Both the position numbers and the translations under genes were made by a program. The notes below the pieces were generated by a model. That model did not search any database, had not been told where the DNA came from, and was given only the letters and a program-made list of their open reading frames with translations. Of a DNA stretch of 14,307 bases, positions 6,679 to 12,435 are shown piece by piece. Location of the stretch: contig JAEXYH010000049.1 in the NCBI GenBank assembly GCA_023451735.1, positions 1-14,307 of the forward strand, given 5' to 3'. Source of the DNA: Pseudomonadota bacterium. Its GTDB lineage: Bacteria > Pseudomonadota > Alphaproteobacteria > Rhizobiales > Rhizobiaceae. Each line of letters opens with the position of its first letter. Position 1 is the stretch's first letter.

Positions 6679-7788
6679 TTAGTATTTCTGGCCGGGCTTC
6701 GGCGGCTCGAGCAGCATGTTGCCGAACATGACGCGGGTAACCTTGCCCTGCGGCGGCTCGGCGGCGTAGGCCGTTTCGGTTGTCTGCACCTGAACAGGCT
6801 GCTGGGCGCGCGGCTGGATCTGTTGTGCGGTCTGGACGCGCTGTACCTTGGGCTGGCTCGGTGCGGGCGAATAGGAGGACGCGACAACGCGCTCCTGCTG
6901 GGCCGGTCGAACAGCCGGAGCGGCCTTGCGTTCGCTCGGGATCGGAGCGGCACGCGCAACCGAAGCCATCTGCGCCGTCTGCTGCTCGAACTGACGGGCC
7001 GCCGGGCGCTTCGCCGAAGACGCACTCGGCGTCCGGCCTGCAAACGCAGTGGCGGGGACTGCCGAACCATAGCTCTGCAGCTGATCGCCAAGCGGCTGGT
7101 TAGACGCCACCATGACGCCGCTTGCGATCTGGCCACCAGGATTGAACGACGGCAGGCGATCACCCTTGCGAACATAGGATGCCATCAGGAACGGCATATC
7201 TTCGCCATCCATGCGGGCGCGGCCCATATACTGAACGTTGACGCGGCCGGTACCGGTCTGCTTGATGTCGATCATCTCGGCAGTCTTGTCCGAAACATCG
7301 ATAATGCGACCCGCATGATAAGGTCCGCGGTCGTTGACGCGAACGACCACCGACGAACCGGTATCGAGATTGGTAACGCGCGCATAGCTCGGCAGCGGGA
7401 AGGTCGGATGCGCAGCAGACAGGTGCGAGCTGTCATAAACTTCGCCATTGGCCGTCAGACGACCGTGGAACGCCGAACCATACCAGGATGCCAGGCCGGA
7501 TTTGTTGTAGTTCGCATCTTCCTTCGGCACATAGGTCTTGCCCTTGACCTCATAAGGCTGGCCGACCATGAACCGGCCGCCGCCCTTGGGAACCGGCTTG
7601 CCATCGGAGACGACTCGCGGGCTGGCCTTCACGCCATATTCCGACTCGGCAAAATATTCCTTGCCGTGACTTTTCTTCTTGGGAACTTCTGCGGTTTTCG
7701 TCGAGGCACAGGATGCCATCGTCGCGCACATTACACTGATCCCCAGCCATTTAGACCAGAGGGAAAGTTTGCCGCCACTCAAACTCAA
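6679..7788 (-). CDS. rlpA: RlpA-like septal ring lytic transglycosylase, lipoprotein
   Basis: Predicted outer-membrane lipoprotein with a double-psi beta-barrel of the RlpA family, which in Pseudomonas aeruginosa cleaves denuded glycan at division sites. Numbered from the TTG at 7788 (369 residues), a hydrophobic segment WLGISVMCATMASC ends in a lipobox-like MASC with lipidated C27. The barrel runs about 98-180 (ASWYGSAFHGRLTANGEVYD, VNDRGPYHAGRIIDVS). The residues corresponding to the P. aeruginosa catalytic set appear to be E116, H127 and D153. No SPOR domain is visible. The last ~140 residues are Gln/Pro/Ala-rich and probably disordered, ending in a VTRVMFGNMLLEPPKPGQKY-like tail. The TTG start gives a normal-length signal and follows GGACGAG. 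An ATG at 7851 or TTG at 7857 would lengthen the n-region by about 20 residues. Confidence 0.9.
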   Translation of the reverse strand: MSLSGGKLSLWSKWLGISVMCATMASCASTKTAEVPKKKSHGKEYFAESEYGVKASPRVVSDGKPVPKGGGRFMVGQPYEVKGKTYVPKEDANYNKSGLASWYGSAFHGRLTANGEVYDSSHLSAAHPTFPLPSYARVTNLDTGSSVVVRVNDRGPYHAGRIIDVSDKTAEMIDIKQTGTGRVNVQYMGRARMDGEDMPFLMASYVRKGDRLPSFNPGGQIASGVMVASNQPLGDQLQSYGSAVPATAFAGRTPSASSAKRPAARQFEQQTAQMASVARAAPIPSERKAAPAVRPAQQERVVASSYSPAPSQPKVQRVQTAQQIQPRAQQPVQVQTTETAYAAEPPQGKVTRVMFGNMLLEPPKPGQKY

Positions 7789-7857
7789 AACTCGTCCGTC
7801 CCTATATCGTCTTGTGCTGATATGATGCAGAGCTTTCGAGCCCCGTCCCATTCGCAA

Positions 7858-8153
7858 CCATCACCCTACCCTCGCGAAATCACTCAGGCTCAATATTGGA
7901 CAGGTTTTGCTTTGTTCGTGGCGGAAATGCGAACAAAATCTGTGGAGTGGTTAAAATACAAGAGCTTATGGTTAATGATTGGTAAAGTGCACGGGATTTA
8001 CCTCTGTTTCAATACAGAACATACCTGATTCTATACTGATATTTAACTTAATACCGCCGCGAAGCTACGCGAGAATCACCTGCTGACGAGGGTGTGCCGA
8101 CCATAGAGAAGACATCAGCGCCCGCCTTGCATCCCGATCTCGCTCGCCCGCCG
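7858..8153. other. Divergent intergenic region between rlpA and tRNA-Ser
   Basis: There is no credible gene in this stretch. It is AT-richer than its surroundings, has stops in all frames, and contains the paired TTAACCA elements, a TATACT at 8032-8037 without a good -35, and a TTAACTTAA at 8044-8052. It presumably carries the rlpA promoter on the minus strand. Confidence 0.6.
7948..7976 (-). promoter_or_regulatory. Paired TTAACCA motifs upstream of rlpA, possible CtrA boxes
   Basis: On the minus strand TTAACCA occurs twice, ending at plus positions 7969 and 7948, spaced 21 bp (about two helical turns). TTAACCAT-type half sites are recognised by the alphaproteobacterial cell-cycle regulator CtrA. 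The pair lies about 160 bp upstream of the rlpA start, and a division-linked wall enzyme would be a sensible target. I see no clear -35/-10 pair with them, so this remains a motif-level call. Confidence 0.35.
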
Positions 8154-8181
8154 TTGACGGAACGACCAAGGGACGATAAAG
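8154..8181 (+). promoter_or_regulatory. Probable promoter of tRNA-Ser
   Basis: TTGACG at 8154-8159 matches the -35 consensus in five of six positions. A weaker -10 candidate, GATAAAG at 8175-8181, follows at 15-16 bp spacing. Transcription would start a few bases before the tRNA at 8193. TTGAC-type -35 boxes with poor -10 elements are usual for alphaproteobacterial stable RNA genes. Confidence 0.5.
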
Positions 8182-8192
8182 CGCAACGGTTC

Positions 8193-8282
8193 GGAAGAGT
8201 GGCCGAGTGGTTTAAGGCAACGGTCTTGAAAACCGTCGTGCGGGGAACCGTACCGTGGGTTCGAATCCCACCTCTTCCGCCA
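8193..8282 (+). tRNA. tRNA-Ser (anticodon UGA)
   Basis: A complete 90-nt class II tRNA. The acceptor arms are GGAAGAG (8193-8199) and CTCTTCC (8272-8278), followed by discriminator G and an encoded CCA at 8280-8282. The anticodon stem encloses the loop CTTGAAA with TGA at 8227-8229, reading UCA and related UCN serine codons. A long variable arm with GCGGGGAACCGTACC is present, as expected for tRNA-Ser, and the T arm contains GGTTCGAATCC. It stands alone, divergent from rlpA. tRNA-Ser 3' ends are frequent integration sites, but no second copy of the 3' end occurs in this window. Confidence 0.97.
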
Positions 8283-8317
8283 TCATTTCAGTGAATCAAC
8301 GTCTTAGGTGACGATTT

Positions 8318-8340
8318 GCGACGTAAGTGTCGTTTTATTA
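8318..8340 (+). terminator. Weak possible terminator after tRNA-Ser
   Basis: CGAC (8319-8322) and GTCG (8329-8332) form a short stem, extendable by one G-U pair, followed by TTTTATTA. It lies 36 bp after the tRNA. The stem is short, so confidence is low. Confidence 0.35.
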
Positions 8341-8390
8341 TAACGGGCATTTCATCACCTTGTCTCTTGTGGATATCGGCATCCTCCCTC

Positions 8391-8409
8391 TGCGAAGCGT
8401 GGCTTCGCA
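8391..8409. repeat. Perfect 8-bp inverted repeat before the broken gene
   Basis: TGCGAAGC (8391-8398), loop GTG, GCTTCGCA (8402-8409). No T-run follows on either strand, so it is not a standard terminator. It lies 40 bp before the earliest start codon of the frameshifted gene and could be an operator or an mRNA hairpin. Confidence 0.45.
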
Positions 8410-8449
8410 CTGACAACTTTGGTCCGTTGTAGAGATCGGAGTCGGGCTC

Positions 8450-9082
8450 TTGGGCGCGTCGTGGTTTGATAAATTCTTCTCGCTTCCCACGGCCGTATAT
8501 GCTGCCATTCTCCTCTTCATAATTAAGGATGCACTTGAAGCATGGAGGCGCAGGCAGAGTAATATCCAAAAGCTCCGGATCTTCAAGAAGGTCCTTGCCT
8601 ATGAGTGCGAGAGGAACCATTGGTTCATAACCGCCGTCAAAGCTGACGCTGAACGCGTACGGCCTCAGGTGAATGGGTTATACGGTCGGAGCAGAAGGTA
8701 GCGGTCGATACCGCCTGGTGCTGCTGCGCGCCGACGGCGCGCTTGAGAGAAGCAGACTGCTGCCTTCCGTTCATCGAGGCAGCCTTGAGAGACTGGTTGT
8801 CGAAGTGAGCACATTGACGAAGGGATGGGCTCTCTTGTCTCGTTGGCGTCAGACTCGGTGCTGGAGATGGAGCGCATTCGCAACAGCCTCATCGAGTTTG
8901 CTACTGCGACAGAAGATTATCAAGATGACGGGTTCTATAAGAGTTTCTGGGAGTACGCTAACGCACCCCTTCGTCAACGGTGGGTGCGATCCTGCGATTG
9001 CGAGCAGGAGGCGCTCATCCGCCGATTGCAAAGATCACCGCTCGTCGATCTGCATTCACAGCCTTCAAACATGGGCGTATAA
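8450..9082 (+). pseudogene. Unrecognised membrane-anchored protein gene, broken by two frameshifts
   Basis: Three pieces read as one protein if the frame shifts twice. Frame A (8450 to about 8690) gives WFDKFFSLPTAVYAAILLF, a membrane-anchor-like hydrophobic stretch, then a basic helical part (EAWRRRQSNIQKLRIFKK, AYECERNHWFI). The neighbouring frame (about 8673-8816) continues with RYRLVLLRADGALERSRLLP and SLERLVVEVSTL. Frame A then resumes with DEGMGSLVSLASDSVLEMER and IRNSLIEFATATEDYQDDGF. The second shift fits loss of one G in ACATTG(G)ACGAAG at 8811-8820. There is no ATG or GTG upstream in frame back to the TGA at 8411, only a TTG at 8450, so the start may also be lost. I do not recognise the family with certainty and infer decay of a membrane-associated helical protein. 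Sequencing error is the alternative. Confidence 0.6.
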
Positions 9083-9083
9083 T
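9055..9083 (+). promoter_or_regulatory. Near-consensus sigma-70 promoter of the SnoaL-like gene
   Basis: TTCACA at 9055-9060, a 17-bp spacer and TATAAT at 9078-9083 match the vegetative promoter consensus at 11 of 12 positions. The expected start point near 9090 gives a leader of about 45 nt to the ATG at 9134. The -10 overlaps the stop codon of the decayed gene. Confidence 0.7.
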
Positions 9084-9133
9084 AGGTTGCGCACCGGGCA
9101 ATGTATTCCGGTTAAATTGCAGTGGAGGGAATC

Positions 9134-9574
9134 ATGATCAGATTTCTGACTTCGATATTTGCGCTACTGTGCGTCTGCCTCATGGCAGCCGCTCCCGCGA
9201 ATGCTGATCCCGCCGATGAGGTTACAGCCGCCTACGCGGCATGGGACACAGCTTTCAATGCGGGTGATGCCAAGGCGATTGCTGCATTCTATGGGGAGGA
9301 GGCCGTTTTCCTGCCTGCCACCCATGACGTGATCAAGGGACCCGAAGGAGTGGAGAAATTCTTCGGCGGCCTTTTCGGCATGGGGGTGACAGGGCATAAA
9401 CTCGAACTCATAGAAGCGCAAGGCGATGACAAGTTGTTGTTCGGCACCGCCAAATGGTCGGCAAACGGCAAGGATGCCAAGGGTGCAGACCAGCCTTGGG
9501 CCGGGATCGCGACCCATATTTTCGAGAAACAGGCAGACGGCAGGCTGAAACTTCGGGTCCATACGTTCAACTGA
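9134..9574 (+). CDS. Exported SnoaL/NTF2-like small protein (SgcJ/EcaC or DUF4440 type)
   Basis: The 146-residue product begins with a clear Sec signal peptide (MIRFLTSIFALLCVCLMAAA, cleavage expected after ANA near residue 24). It continues as a single cone-shaped alpha+beta NTF2-like domain: AAYAAWDTAFNAGDAKAIAAFY, then EEAVFLPATHDVIKGPEGVEKFF, ending in WAGIATHIFEKQADGRLKLRVHTFN. This pattern is typical of the SgcJ/EcaC and SnoaL-like groups, most of which have no known activity. The start is secure: GGAGGGA at 9124-9130 lies 5 nt before the ATG, while the in-frame GTG at 9122 overlaps the ribosome site. It is monocistronic behind its own promoter and convergent with the small gene at 9670-9960. 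Periplasmic location is inferred and function is unknown. Confidence 0.88.
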   Translation: MIRFLTSIFALLCVCLMAAAPANADPADEVTAAYAAWDTAFNAGDAKAIAAFYGEEAVFLPATHDVIKGPEGVEKFFGGLFGMGVTGHKLELIEAQGDDKLLFGTAKWSANGKDAKGADQPWAGIATHIFEKQADGRLKLRVHTFN

Positions 9575-9624
9575 AGACGCTGGAAGGCCAGCCTACGGGG
9601 AGTACTGCCTACACGAAACGAAAC

Positions 9625-9648
9625 GGGGAGCGTCTTGCGCCGCTCCCC
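9625..9648 (-). terminator. Terminator of the small gene 9670-9960
   Basis: GGGGAGCG (9625-9632) and CGCTCCCC (9641-9648) form an 8-bp GC-rich stem with an 8-base loop. In the minus direction it is followed by GTTTCGTTTCG. It lies 21 bp past the stop of the minus-strand gene and 50 bp past the SnoaL-like gene, so it may serve both convergent units. Confidence 0.65.
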
Positions 9649-9669
9649 GCGACCGGTTGTTGCCTGGAT

Positions 9670-9960
9670 CTACCAGCGCGGGTTACACGACCGAACGCTC
9701 GGAGCTTTCAGTTCGGTCGGCAGGGGGGCCGGGTTGGCGTCGGCCGCCGGGCTGCAGTTGGGATTGTTGCTGATCGAGCCGGTGACGGTCGGGTCCACAG
9801 TCATACCGCTCGACGCATCATAACCTGTCGTCGGTGAATCATGGTTGGTGCTCGGCGTAATCACGCTCGGGTCGCTTCCGGTGTCTCCGATGGGTACATT
9901 GGCATCATAGTGCCGCGCCAGCGCGCCGCCGGTAACCGAATTGAGAAAATACGGAAACAA
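9670..9960 (-). CDS. Small hypothetical protein, Ser/Thr/Pro/Asn-rich, start uncertain
   Basis: The frame encodes up to 96 residues and I do not recognise the family. The body is polar and low in complexity (TPSTNHDSPTTGYDASSG, TVDPTVTGSISNNPNCSP) with two cysteines near the C-terminus, which suggests a secreted or surface protein. Codons are GC-rich at third positions from GGC GGC GCG CTG onwards, and a terminator lies just past the stop, so the gene is probably real. The only upstream start is TTG at 9958-9960, without a ribosome site and 7 bp after an in-frame TAA. No signal peptide is visible. The 5' end may therefore be lost. A 12-bp direct repeat (9951-9962 and 10001-10012) begins at this point. 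Confidence 0.45.
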   Translation of the reverse strand: MFPYFLNSVTGGALARHYDANVPIGDTGSDPSVITPSTNHDSPTTGYDASSGMTVDPTVTGSISNNPNCSPAADANPAPLPTELKAPSVRSCNPRW

Positions 9961-9988
9961 GCTTCTTTACAAGGGAAAGTCCACGCAA

Positions 9989-10132
9989 TTACAACAACTT
10001 ACGGAAACAAGCGGACACATCTTCCGTGATCAGGCTCTTGAATGAACTCGCCCTCTCCTGCAGCGCGCCTACCTCATTCCAGCAAGCATCGTCGAACGAT
10101 ATGTCGCGATAAGGCCGACCTTCACGCTTCAT
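9989..10132 (-). CDS. Possible 47-residue protein, doubtful
   Basis: An ATG at 10130-10132 opens a frame beginning MKREGRPYRDISFDDACWNE and ending in FRKLL with TAA at 9989-9991. The composition is protein-like (mixed charged and aromatic residues, no low complexity). No Shine-Dalgarno sequence is visible, and the frame also stays open upstream through the suf terminator. It could be a remnant of a larger gene. This is the only candidate between sufA and the small gene at 9670-9960. Confidence 0.25.
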   Translation of the reverse strand: MKREGRPYRDISFDDACWNEVGALQERASSFKSLITEDVSACFRKLL

Positions 10133-10160
10133 ATGCAGCTGAATGACCCTAAGACGCTGG

Positions 10161-10183
10161 CGAAAACCCGAAAGCTGCGGGTT
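10161..10183 (-). terminator. Terminator of the suf operon
   Basis: AACCCG (10165-10170) and CGGGTT (10178-10183) pair with a 7-base loop. In the minus-strand RNA the stem is followed by TT then CG, so the U-tract is only four bases including the stem end. It begins 5 bp after the sufA stop. The placement supports a terminator, though a modest one. Confidence 0.5.
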
Positions 10184-10188
10184 CGGCC

Positions 10189-10578
10189 TTAGGCGCTGAC
10201 ACCCGATTCGCGCTGCTTGGCGAGTGCCGCAAGGTCCGCGGGCTTAAGTTCGACCGATTCTCCGCAGCCGCAGGCAGATGTCTGGTTGGGGTTCACGAAG
10301 GTGAAACCGGAGCGCATCTGGGTCGTTTCGAAATCCATCTGCGTGCCAAGCAGGTAGAGCACCGCCGAAGGCTCGATCCACACCCGGGCGCCGTCATGCT
10401 CGATGAGGTCATCCTTGGCATTCGCTTCGGTGACGAGGTCGATCGTGTATTCCATGCCGGCGCAGCCGCCCTTCTTGATGCCGACGCGAATGCCTTTGGC
10501 ATCCGGACCGGAACTGGAAACGATCTGCTTGACGCGGGTTGCTGCCGCATCGGTCATGGTCATCACTGCAAAGCCCAT
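10189..10578 (-). CDS. sufA: SufA/IscA-like A-type iron-sulfur carrier
   Basis: The 129-residue product belongs to the HesB/IscA/SufA family, which carries an Fe-S cluster to client proteins. The three ligand cysteines are present: C39 in KKGGCAGMEY, and C103 and C105 in SACGCGESVEL near the C-terminus. The ATG at 10576-10578 has AGAGGA about 8 nt upstream. An in-frame TTG at 10599 overlaps that ribosome site and is rejected. The chain is slightly long because of about 20 residues after CGCGES (KPADLAALAKQRESGVSA). It is the last gene of the suf operon, 76 bp after sufT, with a possible internal promoter in that gap. Confidence 0.94.
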   Translation of the reverse strand: MGFAVMTMTDAAATRVKQIVSSSGPDAKGIRVGIKKGGCAGMEYTIDLVTEANAKDDLIEHDGARVWIEPSAVLYLLGTQMDFETTQMRSGFTFVNPNQTSACGCGESVELKPADLAALAKQRESGVSA

Positions 10579-10629
10579 CGGCTCATTCCTCTTCCACAAC
10601 CGGGTTCAAGGCCCGGCGTTTCTGACAAT

Positions 10630-10658
10630 AATCTAGTCGCGGCGACGGCGCCGATCAA
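10630..10658 (-). promoter_or_regulatory. Possible internal promoter before sufA
   Basis: On the minus strand TTGATC (10658-10653), a 17-bp spacer and TAGATT (10635-10630) match the sigma-70 consensus at four of six positions each. The -35 overlaps the sufT stop. It could give sufA extra expression. The match is modest and could be chance. Confidence 0.3.
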
Positions 10659-11029
10659 TACCAGCCGACCGCCACCTGCGCTTCTTCCGACATGCGCTCC
10701 GGCGTCCACGGCGGATCGAAGGTCATTTCCACTTCCACGCCGGACACGCCTTCAACGGCGCCGACGGCATTTTCCACCCAGCCCGGCATTTCACCCGCAA
10801 CCGGGCAACCCGGGGCAGTCAGCGTCATGGCGATCTTCACCATGCGGTCGTCTTCGATGTCGATCTTGTAGATCAGTCCGAGTTCAAAAATGTCCGCCGG
10901 GATTTCCGGGTCGTAGACTGTCTTCAGCGCCGCGATGATATCATCGGACAGACGCTCCAGCTCGTCCGCGGGAATGGCGGATTCGATGATCCCTTCACGG
11001 GCATCCCATTTTGGTATGTCTTGGTCCAT
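10655..11029 (-). CDS. sufT: SUF-system Fe-S assembly protein SufT (DUF59/MIP18 family)
   Basis: The 124-residue protein is the DUF59/MIP18-like member found in alphaproteobacterial and Gram-positive suf operons, with a role in maturation of Fe-S proteins. The family motifs appear in order: DPEIPADIFELGLIYKIDI (about 40-58), MTLTAPGCP with the conserved cysteine (about 68-76) and MTFDPPWTPERMSEEA near the C-terminus. A short N-terminal extension precedes the domain. The ATG is at 11027-11029. A GAGG that spans the sufS stop lies about 14 nt upstream, and the intergenic gap is only 16 bp, so coupling with sufS is likely. Confidence 0.93.
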   Translation of the reverse strand: MDQDIPKWDAREGIIESAIPADELERLSDDIIAALKTVYDPEIPADIFELGLIYKIDIEDDRMVKIAMTLTAPGCPVAGEMPGWVENAVGAVEGVSGVEVEMTFDPPWTPERMSEEAQVAVGWY

Positions 11030-11045
11030 GGCCGTCTAAAAATCC

Positions 11046-12290
11046 TCAGGCGAAGAAATTGCGCGCGTAATCCAAAGCGTCCGCCAGCGCATCGACTTCG
11101 GCACGGGTATTATACATGCCGAACGATGCACGGCATGTGGAGGTAACGCCGAAACGTTTCAAGAGCGGCATGGCGCAATGGGTGCCGGCACGCACGGCAA
11201 CACCGCGACGGTCGATCACCATAGATACGTCATGGGCATGGATGCCGGCAAGCTCGAAGGAGAATATCGCCCCCTTGTTCGGCGCATTGCCGATGATCCT
11301 CAGCGAATTGATCGCCGACAGCCGCTCGGTCGCATAAGCCGTCAGATCCGCCTCGTGGGCAGCGATTGCGGCGCGTCCGATCTTGTCCATGTAATCGAGC
11401 GCATAACCCAGTCCGATCGCCTGCACGATTGGTGGCGTCCCAGCCTCGAAACGATGCGGCGGGTCGTTATAGGTGACGAAATCCTCGGCCACCTCGATGA
11501 TCATTTCGCCGCCACCCTGGAATGGCCGCATCTCTTTCAGCCGATCCATCTTGCCGTAGAGCACGCCGATACCGGACGGGCCATAGAGCTTGTGGCCGGT
11601 CATGACGAACCAGTCGCAATCGATGTCCTTCACGTCGATCGGCATATGCACGGCGCTCTGGCTGCCGTCGACAAGCACGGGAATACCGCGCTCGTGGGCG
11701 ATGCGGCAAATCTCCTTCACCGGCACCACCGTGCCGAGCGCATTCGACATATGCGTAACCGCGACCATCTTGGTCTTTTCCGTCAACGCACTCACGAAAT
11801 CATCAATATGGAAGGCGCCCTCGTCGTCCACAGGCACCCAGGTGATCTTGGCACCCTGACGCTCGCGGATGAAATGCCACGGCACAATGTTGGAGTGATG
11901 CTCCATGATGGTGATGACGATCTCGTCGCCCTCGCCGATATGCGGCATGCCGTAGCCGTAGGCGACCATGTTGATAGCCGATGTCGAATTGCTGGTGAAG
12001 ACGATCTCGTCCACCGAACCGGCATTCAGGAACCTGCGCACTTTTTCACGCGCTGCCTCGTAGGCATCGGTCGCGGCATTGGAGAGGAAATGAAGGCCAC
12101 GATGCACATTGGCATATTCATGCGAATAGGCATGGGCTATCGCATCGATCACCTGCTGCGGCTTCTGCGCCGACGCACCGTTGTCCAGGTACACGAGCGG
12201 CTTGTTGCCATGCACCATCGTCGACAGGATCGGGAAATCTCGTCTTATGGCGTCAACGTCATAGGCGGCTAACGGTGTCGTCTGGTCCAT
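11046..12290 (-). CDS. sufS: Cysteine desulfurase SufS
   Basis: PLP-dependent cysteine desulfurase (414 residues) that removes sulfur from L-cysteine and passes it as persulfide to the SufBCD scaffold. The PLP lysine is K234 in MTGHKLYGPSGIG, and an aspartate of the cofactor site sits in VLVDGSQSAVH (about 205-215). The persulfide cysteine is C372 in RAGTHCAMPLLKRFG. This short catalytic loop marks the SufS/CsdA group II rather than IscS. The ATG at 12288-12290 has AAGGGG about 8 nt upstream. The in-frame GTG at 12311 would add MVLKGSA across that site and is rejected. It is separated from sufD by 145 bp full of hairpins. No sufE or sufU is in the visible part of the operon. Confidence 0.97.
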   Translation of the reverse strand: MDQTTPLAAYDVDAIRRDFPILSTMVHGNKPLVYLDNGASAQKPQQVIDAIAHAYSHEYANVHRGLHFLSNAATDAYEAAREKVRRFLNAGSVDEIVFTSNSTSAINMVAYGYGMPHIGEGDEIVITIMEHHSNIVPWHFIRERQGAKITWVPVDDEGAFHIDDFVSALTEKTKMVAVTHMSNALGTVVPVKEICRIAHERGIPVLVDGSQSAVHMPIDVKDIDCDWFVMTGHKLYGPSGIGVLYGKMDRLKEMRPFQGGGEMIIEVAEDFVTYNDPPHRFEAGTPPIVQAIGLGYALDYMDKIGRAAIAAHEADLTAYATERLSAINSLRIIGNAPNKGAIFSFELAGIHAHDVSMVIDRRGVAVRAGTHCAMPLLKRFGVTSTCRASFGMYNTRAEVDALADALDYARNFFA

Positions 12291-12311
12291 TGCAGACCCC
12301 TTCAATACCAC

Positions 12312-12429
12312 GCTCCCGAAAGGAGCCTTTGAAAGTCTTCTATATCGGCAAGTGACGCAATTTTGTCTGCGTCATCTTCGGGTCGAACCCGAGCATGCGA
12401 ATGACGGAGGAAAAAACTTCCTCCGTCAT
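12312..12429 (-). other. Cluster of four stem-loops in the sufD-sufS spacer
   Basis: Four inverted repeats follow one another in transcript order. ATGACGGAGGAA/TTCCTCCGTCAT (12401-12412 and 12418-12429) is a perfect 12-bp stem starting 6 bp after the sufD stop. TCGGGT/ACCCGA spans 12378-12392 with a 3-base loop. TGACGCA/TGCGTCA spans 12353-12374 with an 8-base loop. GCTCC/GGAGC spans 12312-12326 with a 5-base loop. None is followed by a proper U-tract. The run fills most of the spacer, so mRNA processing, stability control or attenuation between sufD and sufS is a reasonable inference. Confidence 0.55.
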
Positions 12430-12435
12430 GCAGTC

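Noticed and set aside
8004..8017. CTGT-N6-ACAG palindrome, reminiscent of a repressor site
   Set aside because: The arms are four bases and common by chance. Alphaproteobacterial LexA uses GTTC-N7-GTTC, which is not present here.
6823..8028. 401-codon plus-strand frame opposite rlpA
   Set aside because: It is antisense to a gene with a lipobox and a full RlpA barrel. The translation has no recognisable domain.
8258..8282. tRNA 3' end as an attL site with attR in the window
   Set aside because: I found no second copy of the tRNA 3' sequence and no integrase gene in the window.
8094..8294. 66-codon plus-strand frame
   Set aside because: It runs straight through the promoter and body of tRNA-Ser.
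8288..8620. 110-codon minus-strand frame after tRNA-Ser
   Set aside because: It overlaps the better supported plus-strand broken gene, with its membrane segment, and shows no ribosome site or family features.
9951..10012. 12-bp direct repeats considered as the target duplication of an insertion
   Set aside because: Only 38 bp lie between the copies, too short for any insertion element, and there are no inverted ends.
11178..12272. 364-codon plus-strand frame opposite sufS
   Set aside because: sufS carries its PLP lysine and catalytic cysteine on the minus strand. This frame is rich in His/Asp/Arg as expected for a shadow.
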